Shown: positions 14,101-26,100 of the stretch, in pieces | How positions within the stretch are numbered: the first letter of the stretch is position 1 | Layout of the letters: each line of letters begins with the position of its first letter | Assembly (NCBI GenBank): GCA_009746045.1 | Contig: RPFO01000178.1 | Span: 404,369 to 468,368, forward strand | From: Mesostigma viride | Lineage: Eukaryota; Streptophyta; Mesostigmatophyceae; Mesostigmatales; Mesostigmataceae | Length of the DNA stretch: 64,000 bases | Reading direction: 5' to 3' | Made by a program: the position numbers and the translations under genes | The notes under the pieces: model-generated | The model's input: the letters and a program-made list of their open reading frames with translations, nothing else | Told to the model about the DNA's origin: nothing | The model's database searches: none

Positions 14101-17100
14101 TTCGGCCGCATAGAGGGCCCAGCACCGGGGCATTGGAAGAGTAGTGGGGGCATGCACCACTCGTCCAATTTATCATTGAAGTAGAAATGCCGGACAAAAC
14201 CCGTGCAGGCATTGCCAGGATCCGGCCAGAGCGCCCTGGCATGAATGTCCTCAACGATCAGTGGACTACACAGCTGTGCCTTCCCATTGATGTCGGGCTT
14301 CCCCCAGCTGGTCGTCTTACAAAAACACTAAAAAACCGGAACCGAAATCGGCCTATGGGCTCCTTGGCTTTACGCCCCGAGGTCGCCACTAGAGCACAGG
14401 TAATCGACTTTGCGTTCCTCGTATCCATTCTCGTGTGCCCAGCTGCGCATTAAATCAACGCTCTCAGCTTTGTTGGCATCCACAGCCTCGCCGCATGAGC
14501 AGCCTCCGTTGCTAGGATCGCATGCAATCTACCTTGCCCTCGTGCCCTAACCTTATTGCGGGGCGGGTCAACGGGAGATCCAACAACGGCATTTGGCAAG
14601 AATAGCTTGCACAGCATTCCGGAGCGGCCGCCTCGGCGGTGCACAGTGGCGGGAGAATAATCCCAATCTGGAATCCGCCCCCCCGGCCGGTTGTTCAAGT
14701 TCTACTATTTATTGATCCTCCACAAGTGGATGAGACGCGAAGGCGATCCTCCACAGTGTTGCAGGTTGGTTGGCAACGAGGCCGGCCACGCTAGTTCAGG
14801 CGGCCGCGGGCGCATGGCAGTGTGCCGCTGACCAGGCAGATCCACGGGCGCTTGCCATCTCGGAGACTGCACGCATGCCCGCTGCGCGAATCCTAGCGCT
14901 TGATCGAGCCTAAGTCAATCAACGACAACGAGCCCATGCGCGCGCCGCTCAGCAAGGCATTACGAGCTGCTCGCAAGCCAAGGGCGCCGATGTGAGGCAG
15001 CGTGATCAGTAATGGTCAGCCCGCCATCGCACTCCAGGCGATGTGCGAGGGCCAAGCGCTAGGATTGGCTCAGCCGACCTGCGTGCAGTCTCCGATATGG
15101 CAAGCGTCCGTGGATCTGCCTGGTCAGCGGCGCGCTGCTATGCCGCGGCCGCCTGCTGAACCAGCGTGACACCTCGTTGCCCACCAATCCGCAACACCGT
15201 TCACGTGGAGAACAACGGTGCATCCAGCACTCCGTCGATAGGAAGGAATGGTGGAAGATGCAGCCGCTCCGCCGGCTCTCCACCAGGGTTGGCAAGCTCC
15301 AGCAGTGGTGGCTGAGGTGTGTGCGGCGTTTAAAAAGTTAGCGACAACTGTTGGTGGGCCGGCAGGGCGACTTGCTCGGACAAAGGTAGTAACCGCGCCT
15401 GCTTGCTTCGCTTCACCACCACTACGTCCACTGCATTGGCGGATGGTACGGGGGTTGTGGGTGAACCCAGGGTGTGCCCCTAGAAATTCTCAAGCTCCGG
15501 GAGAGGCCTTTATACTCTCCCTAGCCGGCAGCTCCGATGAGTTCCAAGGCTACTTGCGGCCTCTGGACGATCGATGGGGCAGCCTCACTGCATTCCCTAT
15601 GCCTAATTTGCGATGATTCCTGTTGTATTGCACCCCTATTATGGCCTGCACCATGATGCAGAGAGAGAGAGAGAGAGTCCTCTGTGACCTGCCCACTTGA
15701 GGGAGTGAGAGAAGCTAGGGCGCCCTCCCTCCTCATTGTGTGTCGGGGTTGAAGGTTCCTTCATTGGTACCCACGTGACGCAGTCTACGTGCTTTTGATT
15801 CATTAACTCATGAGGGGTTCCCGTAGTAACCAGTTGGGGTTCCCATAATAACCAGTTGGGGTTCCCATAGTAACCAGTTGGGGTTCCCATAATAACCAGT
15901 TGGGGTTCCCATAATAACCAGTTGGGGTTCTCATAATAACCAGTTGGGGTTCCCATAATAACCAGTTGGGGTTCCCATAATAACCAGTTGGGGTTCCCAT
16001 AATAACCAGTTGGGGTTCCCATAATAACCAGTTGGGGTTCCCATAATAACCAGTTGGGGTTCCCATAACAACCAGTTGGGGTTCCTTTAGTTACCAGTTG
16101 GGGTTCCCAACCAAGCGGAAGCCATCACTCGCTTGCAGCGCGATGGACACCGCACTGGGTGAAGATGCTGGCCAGGCTGCTGGGTCCGTCCGCAACAATG
16201 CGGACCCATGCGATGGCTATCTGTGGGGTGTCTTGGTGTATGGATGGGTCCACTGCACGCGCGATGATGGGTGGCTAGGTGGTAGCTGCCTATGGGCGCT
16301 GCATGGCCCACCGCACAAGGGGTACTTTGAGGATGCCACTTCTTGCAACGCTTTGTTCGGGGAATCTGCCGTAAAAAAATATGGCCACTGACAAGTAGAA
16401 ACCATCACGTCTCTAACATACGGCGCAGGATTTCCAGCAATGTCGAACATTTAAGAATGTACTACAGCCTAAAACTGGTCGGGCGTGCGGCCTGACCAGC
16501 CGGCTCACAATTTCACATATTTGTGTCTAACGCCTGGCAGCTATCTGCGCGGCCGGCGGCACTTCAAGCCGGCGGCTTTCCCAGCCACCTGCGGCCGTCT
16601 CTCTTCTACCACTCTCTATATATAATAAATTTCCAAAGGAATCCAAATTTTATCATTACTCCACAAGCTCGGGGAAGGTGGTTTCTCTCATGTCCGGCCA
16701 TCATATCAACCGCATGGCCATGTTCGGCCAACATAGTGACCGCAATGCTGGCCTGCGTGCATGGGTGTGCTGTACATCAGTTGGCGGCAACTTATCGGAC
16801 GGCACGTGGTGACTGCATCTGCTGTATGGCCTGGAATGGGGACAGTTGGTAGCAAAAAGGCATGTCTTGCAGAATGGCATGCTTGTGCAGGGTGGCATGC
16901 TTGTGCAGGGTGGCATGCTTGTGCAGGATGGAACAGGCTCCAATCATCAACCTTGGGGTGGCCGTGTTGTGCGGGGCGGGATGGTGTGAGGCATAACGTC
17001 TGCACGGCGTACCCAGGGGCCTACCCCCTGCCTTTACACACCCTTCCAAGGCGCCCCTCCCCCTTATCGCCTCCTACCAAGGCGCCCCCCCCCTATGCGC

Positions 17101-20100
17101 ACCCTACCAACTACCAAGGGACCTCCCCTCTTTACGCACACAGTACCAAGGAACCCCCGCCCTTCAAGCACCGCCGGGTCCAGAAACTTGCGCCGGTGAA
17201 ATTTATCTTTCGCTCCTCTGCTGCTTCTGTGCCCGTGGCAATACACCTGGCAACTCCCTATATTGCGCGTGCGCGCAGGCACCCCCTGCAGGAGCTGAGG
17301 GTGGACGGTTTCGTGCCCAACGACACGCGCATGGGGCAAGGTGGGTGGCGTGCACAGTGCGCCAAACGATGCGCCCATGCATGGGGCAAGGTGGGTTGTC
17401 CTTTGGTGCTCAACAACGGATGAACGTCGCTCCCAATTGTGACACAATGAATGAACGTCGACCGCTTGTGACACAACAGACGAACGTCGCCCGCTTTTGA
17501 CACAGCCAAGCAATGTCTTCCAAGTGGCCGTGTAGCCAGCCACTAGCTGGGCTTTCAGCTGGTCTGTAAACTATGCCATGTAGAACATATTCCAACGTAA
17601 CAGCTCCATGCCTATCGACCCTTTGCTGTGCTCAAGTGACCCTGTGCGGCCTGATTTCTCACCACGCGCTACGCAGGTTGCCATGTGGCGCGTGCATAGG
17701 GCGCAGCAGCATGCGTGCACATGCATCCCTGTGCCACCGGTGATTCCGGGCTAACGGCTTAACAACATGGTTCTGGCGGCCGCATGACGCGTCATGTATG
17801 CGTGGGGGCCATGACATTGTGCATGCGTGGGCGGGCTAGGGGCATATGCTGGTGCAGGTCGCGGTAAGGGTGTCTGCGTAGCGGCATGCAGGGAAAGCTG
17901 GGGAGGGCATAGGCAATCTCTCTATTCATGCACATATGCACATGCCATGTTGGGCTGTCCTTTAGCTGGTCATCATCTCTTACCTGCAAGGATGTCATCC
18001 AGGTATATGAGCTACTTGTGAGGTGGAGTCTACGACTGCAGTTCACCGCGCCAGCTCATCAACGAACCAAAGGGCACATGTCCGACACTCCCTGCTTACC
18101 CTCCTCCCTGCCTGTTGCCTCATGGCCGGGCGCGCCCCCCCCCCCCGCCGGGCCCCCAACCCACCACCCACACCATGCAGACGAGCGCCGCATCCACGTG
18201 ATCACAGGGCCAAACTTCTCGGGCAAATCCGTCCTCGTGAAGCAGGTGGGTATGAGGGTGCCATGTGCCGCAAGAGTGAGGGTCGGGGCCGATGGCAGGG
18301 GCATGTGAGGCATTTCACTTATCCGCTCATGGCCTCTGGGTAGATCTAGACATCCTGGGTATGGCCACGCCCCGTGCCCGCAGAACCACATGCCTCGTCA
18401 GTGACAGTCCTGCAGCTGCGGGGCGCTGTGCTAAATCATGGGATAGGACTTCTTGGCCAGTGCCCACAAGGTGTGTGCAGTGTGAGGAAAGAGTCATGAG
18501 TCAAGGGGGTATACACTCAATCAATTGGTACTTGGTGCATGTGCTACTTGTTTGCGTACTTTGGATTGCCTTAACTGGCTGGTTTGTTTGGGCAGCGCGT
18601 GGCATGAAACGCCAACATATGCTGCTTTTGTAGGGAGCTGCAGCGATGTACACGGCCTCTCCCATGCTGCTGCCTGGGTTTCTTCGTTCGTCTTTGTTCC
18701 ATTCACAAACTATTGTTCCATACACTCGTCCCATACACGATTTTAATCTAAACTATTGTTCCATACACAAACTATTGTTCCATACACAAACTATTGTTCC
18801 ATACACAATTTTAATATAAACTATTGTTCCATACACAAACTATTGTTCTTGCTTCCATAGCATGGCCAGTGCTAACATTGGATTCCCAAAGTCCCCTCCC
18901 TGACCTCCCCCACCCCCACCACCCCGCGCCCCCACACACTGTCATCGTGCCAGGTGGCGCTGATCGTCTTCCTCGCCCACATCGGCAGCTATGTGCCCGC
19001 CGAGGAGGCGCGCATCGGCATCACCGACCGGTGGGTAGTGAAGCATGCACCGCACCTGCTCACGCGGGAGCCCTCACCAACATCTGTAGCTGGGGAATGC
19101 GGCAACCTGCACCGGGTGTGCATAGGCGCCCGGCAAGCAGGCGTGTGTTGTGGAGGCAGGCGAATAACACCTGCACTGCCAGGGTATGCGCAGGGTGGCG
19201 GTACAGCCGGATGGATATGAGTGCGGGGACCTTAACGTTGTAAACTGCTGCCGTGGTTGCTGGGGACGATGGATCTGGGAACGAGAGCTCAGGATGAGGG
19301 TGGGTGGAGCAGGACCGGAGCACGGGTGATTCCATCGTGGGTTCCTGCTTGCATCCCCTTTCACCGTCCGGAACGTTGTCTACCAACGGTACAACCCATC
19401 ACTCCTACTCTTCAAGGTGCGACCAGACGTAGCCAGGTACCCCTGCGTTATCATCATTGCACACCAGTGTCTAGTAGCGCCATTTTCCTCCTGCCGTTCC
19501 ACGACGAATATCCTCCCACCCTCTTCCACATGCACGGTGACCCAGTGACAGGCCCTGCTCCCTAACTCCCCGTGTTGCACTCTGGTCCTGCCGGCCCCCC
19601 CACTCAACCCCCCCCCCATCCCCTCCCCCCCCTTGCAGCATCTTCTCACGTGTGGAGTCCAAGGAGACGCTGGCCTCCTCTAACTCTACCTTCATGATCG
19701 ACCTGCACCAGATGGCCTCCATGACACGGTAATGTGTGGGGGTGGACAGTACGCGGTGATGTGTGGGGGTGGACAGTACGCGGTGATGTGGGGGGGTGGA
19801 CAGTACGCGCGGTGATGTGGGGGGGTGGACAGTACGCGCGGTGATGTGTGGGGGTGGACAGTACGCGCGGTGATGTGGGGGGGTGGACAGTACGCGCGGT
19901 GATGTGTGGGGGTGGACAGTACGCGCGGTGATGTGGGGGGTGGACAGTACGCGCGGTGATGTGGGGGGTGGACAGTACGCGCGGTGATGTGTGGGGGTGG
20001 ACAGTACGCGCGGTGATGTGGGGGGTGGACAGTACGCGCGGTGATGTGTGGGGGTGGACAGTACGCGCGGTGATGTGTGGGGGTGGACAGTACGCGCGGT

Positions 20101-23100
20101 GATGTGGGGGGTGGACAGTACGCGCAGTGATGTGTGGGGGTGGACAGTACGCGCGGTGATGTGGGGGGTGGACAGTACGCGCGGTGATGTGTGGGGGTGG
20201 ACAGTACGCGCGGTGATGTGTGGGGGTGGACAGTACGCGGTGATGTGTGGGGTGGACAGTACGCGCGGTGATGTGTGTGGGTGGACAGTACGCGGTGATG
20301 TGGGGGGGTGGACAGTACGCGGTGATGTGGGGGGTGGACAGTACGCGCGGTGATGTGTGGGGGTGGACAGTACGCGCGGTGATGTGGGGGGTGGACAGTA
20401 CGCGCGGTGATGTGGGGGGTGGACAGTACGCGCGGTGATGTGGGGGGTGGACAGTACGCGCGGTGATGTGGGGGGTGGACAGTACGCGCGGTGATGTGTG
20501 GGGGTGGACAGTACGCGCGGTGATGTGTGGGGGTGGACAGTACGCCCGGTGATGCGTGGGGGTGGACAGTACGCGGTGATGTGTGGGGGTGGACAGTACG
20601 CGCGGTGATGTGTGGGGGTGGACAGTACGCGCGGTGATGTGTGGGGGTGGAGAGGTATGGGGGGTGCACAGGCTGGGTTCGAATTCAAATTCAGTTGGGT
20701 GGGAGAAAACGTTTGCATATTCACAACACAGTCAGTCTGGGGGCAACACTGGCTTGTGGCCACGGGTTGTATCAGGGGGGGCGCAAACAATGTGTTGTAA
20801 AAAGTGGAAGTGCCGTACGTAGCAGCTAGCACGGTTTACCAGTGTTCAGCTTGGGTTGGCCATAATATTTTTTTACCAACAAAAGGCCACCCGGCCACCA
20901 TGCAGATTAGAAGATTGGGTGGACCCAGGTGGTGAAGATTTGGAGCAAGATTTTGGAGCCTTTTGAAAACATGTGTACATTGGAGCAAAGGTCGGGGGTG
21001 GTATCAAGGCACAACCTGGGGGCGATTGTCATGCCCTGATTCCATGTTCAATGAATCAGGGCCTAACCATGTCCGTAGGGTTGGGATGCTGTGCAAGGCC
21101 CATGCCTGGGCAATGCAGTCCGTGTGCACGGCAACAGGAACAGCCGATGGGAGACTGTGTTTTGCTTCGATCTCCCAATGCCATCACGACAGCCCACAGT
21201 AGTGCACACGTGGCTTACTATACTAGAGCTGCCTCAGGACCGTGCTGGCGGTGGCACCCGAGCGGCATGGCAGGTGGGAAGGGCAAGGCATGGGCAGCGC
21301 TTGGGACAGGGATGGGCAGGCAGCGGCAGGGGGCGGGGGCAGAGACAGGATGGTGGAGTACTCTTTCTTGTAAGGGTGGGTGGCGAGGCGGTGCACAGCA
21401 GGGAAATGGGAAACATCTTGCACCAATGTGTTTGACTCTTTGTTGGACCGTGCTTGATGGTCTGCCCTTGGCCTGCATCCGGAGTTGCGAGGCTGGACGG
21501 GATGCCCGCAGCCACGCGCCTATACTGACAGCTGACTCATGCCACCGAGTGACTGCCCGTACTTGTATCTTCTCCTCCGCCCGCTCAACGCGCAGGAACG
21601 CGACGTCGCGCAGCCTGCTGGTGATCGATGAGGCGGGCAAAGGCACGCTCAACTCAGGTGGGCGCTACGGCAGTAAGAGCTACTAAGGCAGTTAAGGCGC
21701 GCTGGCAACGCGACCGGGGGATGCTAATTTAGTAAAGGCAGCTCAACACCGGTGGGTGCACTGCTGGAGTTTGTGTGGTGGATAATGTGGTCGGCGTGAT
21801 GGTGGTGGTTGTTGACGTGGTGGCTATTAGTGTTGAGGTCACGATGGCAAATGTGGAAATTCCCTATTGCGGACAGTTTTAATTACCATCAGGTGCGCAC
21901 TTTTACTAAACCGGCGCTTTATTCTCTCGGGTGCAACCTTCAGGACTAGGACATAATTGTCGCGGCAACGCGGCCACCAAGGGAGTGTACAGGGGAGGAC
22001 ATATGGCTGTCATGAAGCAGCAGTGCGCCATAGTTTCCATTTTTTCTTTATGAGCGTGGCGGGTCGCACAGTGACGGCCAGCTGGCAGGTGCTGGTGTGC
22101 ATGCGCGCTACGCGTCGCAGCACAGCATCACATTATGGTCCATAGGTGGCTTTGGCCTGCGTGTGCCTGTCTTGTTGCATGGGAGCTGCACAAAGCGTGC
22201 ATGTGTGGGACCGGGGCGGTGTAGGGTGGCAACCGCCATGCCAACATGGACAAGGGTGCAACGCTGCAACTTGGGTGACATCACATGGATTGGTGGACGT
22301 TGTGAACATGGTGACCATGGTGATGCGTTAAGGAATGCCGGTCCGGAATAAACTGCAAGGATATAGATAATTTTTTAGGAAGTTTCAAGCAATGCACTAG
22401 AAATCTAAGCAATGCAAGGAGAATTCCATGTGCTAGCTTGCTCATGGAAGTACCCACCAACCCTTGAGGACTGCCTGGCAGTGGTAACTTCTCCAGCCAG
22501 TCTCACCGAATAACATGATGAGAGGCGAGGCGCGCATGTCTCCTAGTTCGCCCATCCATACCCAGCCAGCGAGTGCCCTCCATCAATGAGCAGAAACTGC
22601 GCCTGTTGCATCTCACGTGCGATATTCCCGATGCCCTTTTCTCGATGCGGTGTTGCTGATGCGCTGTTGCTGTTGGCCTGGCCTTGGGGGACGTCCCTGC
22701 GGGGCAGACGGCGTGGGCCTGCTGTGCTCGCTGCTGCACCACTTTGCGCAGCTCGACCCGTGCCCAAAGGTACGTGGCAGCCGCCGGGGAGGAGTAGTTG
22801 CGTGGAGACTTCCAGGTTTCAGCGCAACACTTCAGCCCACATGTGTGAATGGGGAAGGCAGGCCACCGCAAGGTCACAGGGTTGAGGGCAGATGCAACAC
22901 GGACACACCGCCTGCCCTAAACCCTATTAAAGCCGCGCGCACCACCTGCGCTGCACCCGCCACACGCGCGCGCCGCCTGCCACGGCCAACGTCCTCACGG
23001 CACCACGTCATCCCCATCCTTCAAGCGCTGACATTTCCCTCATGTGTACGCCCTTGTTTGGCTGTCATTGTCGCCTCACCCTGGGGCGCGCTCCAGGTGC

Positions 23101-26100
23101 TTTGCTGCACGCACTTCAGCGAGGTGTACGACGAGACCAACCTGCCGCCGGTGCGTGCATGTTTAGGGTTTAGGGTTTAGGGGGAGGGGAGGCCGCCGGT
23201 AGGTGGGTGCAAGGGGGAGGGGAGGCCGCCGGTAGGTGGGTGCAAGGGGGAGGGGAGGCCGCCGATAGGTGGGTGCAAGGGGGAGGGGAGGCCGCCGGTA
23301 GGTGGGTGCAAGGGGGAGGGGAGGCCGCCGGTCTAGGTGGGGGCAAGGGGAAGGGGAGGCCGCCGGTAGGTGGGTGCAAGGGGGAGGGGAGGCCGCCGGT
23401 AGGTGGGTGCAAGGGGAAGGGGAGGCCGCCGGTCTAGGTGGGGGCAAGGGGGAGGGGAGGCCGCCGGTAGGTGGGTGCAAGGGGGAGGGGAGGCCGCCGG
23501 TAGGTGGGTGCAAGGGGGAGGGGAGGCCGCCGGTAGGTGGGTGCAAGGGGGAGGGGAGGCCGCCGGTAGGTGGGTGCAAGGGGGAGGGGAGGCCGCCGGT
23601 AGGTGGGTGCAAGGGGGAGGGGAGGCCGCCGGTAGGTGGGTGCAAGGGGGAGGGGAGGCCGCCGGTCTAGGTGGGGCAAGGGGGAGGGGAGGCCGCCGGT
23701 AGGTGGGTGCAAGGGGAGGGGAGGCCGCCGGTAGGTGGGTGCAAGGGGGAGGGGAGGCCGCCTGTAGGTGGGTGCAAGGGGGAGGGGAGGCCGCCGATAG
23801 GTGGGTGCAAGGGGGAGGGGAGGCCGCCGGTAGGTGGGTGCAAGGGGGAGGGGAGGCCGCCTGTAGGTGGGTGCAAGGGGGAGGGGAGGCCGCCGGTAGG
23901 TGGGTGCAAGGGGGAGGGGAGGCCGCCGGTCTAGGTGGGGGCAAGGGGGAGGGGAGGCCGCCGGTAGGTGGGTGCAAGGGGGAGGGGAGGCCGCCGGTAG
24001 GTGGGTGCAAGGGGGAGGGGAGGCCGCCGGTAGGTGGGTGCAAGGGGGAGGGGAGGCCGCCGATAGGTGGGTGCAAGGGGGAGGGGAGGCCGCCGGTAGG
24101 TGGGTGCAAGCGGGAGGGGAGGCCGCCGGTAGGTGGGTGCAAGGGGGAGGGGAGGCCGCCGGTAGGTGGGGGCAAGGGGAGGGGAGGCCGCCGGTAGGTG
24201 GGGGCAAGGGGGAGGGGAGGCCGCCGGTAGGTGGGTGCAAGGGGGAGGGGAGGCCGCCGGTAGGTGGGTGCAAGGGGGAGGGGAGGCCGCCGGTAGGTGG
24301 GTGCAAGGGGGAGGGGAGGCCGCCGGTAGGTGGGTGCAAGCGGGAGGGGAGGCCGCCGGTAGGTGGGTGCAAGGGGAGGGGAGGCCGCCGGTAGGTGGGG
24401 GCAAGGGGGAGGGGAGGCCGCCGGTAGGTGGGGGCAAGGGGGAGGGGAGGCCGCCGGTAGGTGGGTGCAAGGGGGAGGGGAGGCCGCCGGTAGGTGGGTG
24501 CAAGGGGGAGAGGAGGCCGCCGGTAGGTGGGTGCAAGGGGGAGGGGAGGCCGCCGGTAGGTGGGTGCAAGGGGGAGGGGAGGCCGCCGGTAGGTGGGTGC
24601 AAGGGGGAGGGGAGGCCGCCGGTAGGTGGGTGCAAGGGGGAGGGGAGGCCGCCGGTAGGTGGGGCAAGGGGGAGGGGAGGCCGCCGGTAGGTGGGGGCAA
24701 GGGGGAGGGGAGGCCGCCGGTAGGTGGGTGCAAGGGGGAGGGGAGGCCGCCGGTAGGTGGGTCAAGGGGGAGGGGAGGCCGCCGATAGGTGGGTGCAAGG
24801 GGGAGGGGAGGCCGCCGGTAGGTGGGTGCAAGGGGGAGGGGAGGCCGCCGGTAGGTGGGTGCAAGGGGGAGGGGAGGCCGCCGGTAGGTGGGTGCAAGGG
24901 GGAGGGGAGGCCGCCGGTAGGTGGGTGCAAGGGGGAGGGGAGGCCGCCGGTAGGTGGGTGCAAGGGGAGGGGAGGCCGCCGGTAGGTGGGTGCAAGGGGG
25001 AGGGGAGGCCGCCGGTAGGTGGGGGCAAGGGGGAGGGGAGGCCGCCGGTAGGTGGGTGCAAGGGGGAGGGGAGGCCGCCGGTACGTGCGTGGGGGGAAAT
25101 GGGGAGGCCACCGGAATAGGTGGGGCTGGCCAAGGGGTGGCACCCGCACCCAGTACGTGCGTGCGGGGGAGGGGAGGCGGGCCATGCCGGCGCTGATGGG
25201 TCGCTGGTGGATGCGATCCCCTTGCGTGTGTGCTGCCCAGTGGCGACGCGGCGTGCACACAGCGCGCAGACTCAGTCATCAACAAGCGAGCCGTTTCTAT
25301 GTTGAATATAGTAGGGGCCTTGGATCGCGGGAGCCACAGGCAGAACAAAGTTTGTTCATTTGCATATGCATGATTACTTCTGCAGGCGCTGATGTGGCTG
25401 CCTCACGCCCTGGGTGGGTGCAGGGCGTGAGGCGCATCCTCTATGGGTCACTCCCTAAAAGGCCTAAATGCGCGATCACCTGCTTGCCTGCTCCTGCGTG
25501 CCCGCTCATGTGTGCCTGCTCGTGCCTGCTCGCGGGTGTGCAGAGCCCCAAGATCCTCTTCCAAACGATGAGCGTCTGCCAGGACCCCACAGCCAGCAGC
25601 TCCATCATCTTTCTCTACAAGTGAGTGCCAGCTGTCGCCTTCCTGTACAAGTGAGTGCCAGGTGTCATCTTTCTGTACAAGTGAGTGCCAGCTGTCACCT
25701 TCCTGTACAAGTGAGTGCCAGCTGTCACCTTCCTGTACAATTGAGTGCCAGGTGTCATCTTCCTGTACAAGTGAGTGTCAGCTGTCATCTTTCTCTACAA
25801 GTGAGTGCCAGGTGTCATCTTCCTTGACAAGTGAGTGCCAGGTGTCATCTTCTTCTACAAATAAGTGCCAGGTGTCATCTTCCTTTGCAAGTGTCAGAGT
25901 GGTATCACCTTCTTGCACATGCCGGTGACCGACTGATCGTTGGTGCCGACACAGGCCTGTCTGCGGGTATCGGAGATGGCGGAGCACAGGCCTGTCTGCG
26001 GGCTGGTATCGGAGATGGCGGAGATGGGGGATCGATGGTTGTGGCGCAGAGAGCATGTTCGCTTGAAGCGCCTAGCGCTTGCACGGCCCATGATGCGGTC

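Larger units (their letters stand above)
17279..23150 (+). other. MSH5: MSH5 ATPase core exons 13-19
   Basis: Exon 13 encodes HPLQELRVDGFVPNDT, the segment preceding the nucleotide site. Exon 14 encodes VITGPNFSGKSVLVKQ with the Walker A lysine. Exon 15 has AHIGSYVPAEEA. Exon 16 has the signature STFMIDLHQM. Exon 17 has the Walker B LLVIDEAGKGT. Exon 19 has VLCCTHFSEV with the switch histidine. The catalytic lysine, the DE pair and the histidine are all present, so ATP binding and hydrolysis look preserved. The residue after DE is alanine where MSH5 proteins I know have phenylalanine (DEFGKGT). Confidence 0.88.

Noticed and set aside
14187..14453. 88-codon ORF in MSH5 intron 12
   Set aside because: Short, no recognisable similarity, lies in an intron rich in inserted repeats.
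19471..20832. 453-codon minus-strand ORF
   Set aside because: Translation of the 29-bp donor-derived array of intron 16, overlapping MSH5 exon 16 antisense.
23333..25348. 671-codon and 608-codon Pro/Ala-rich ORFs on the minus strand
   Set aside because: They arise from the 33-bp repeat (a multiple of three) in MSH5 intron 19; there is no start context, no similarity, and several frames are equally open.
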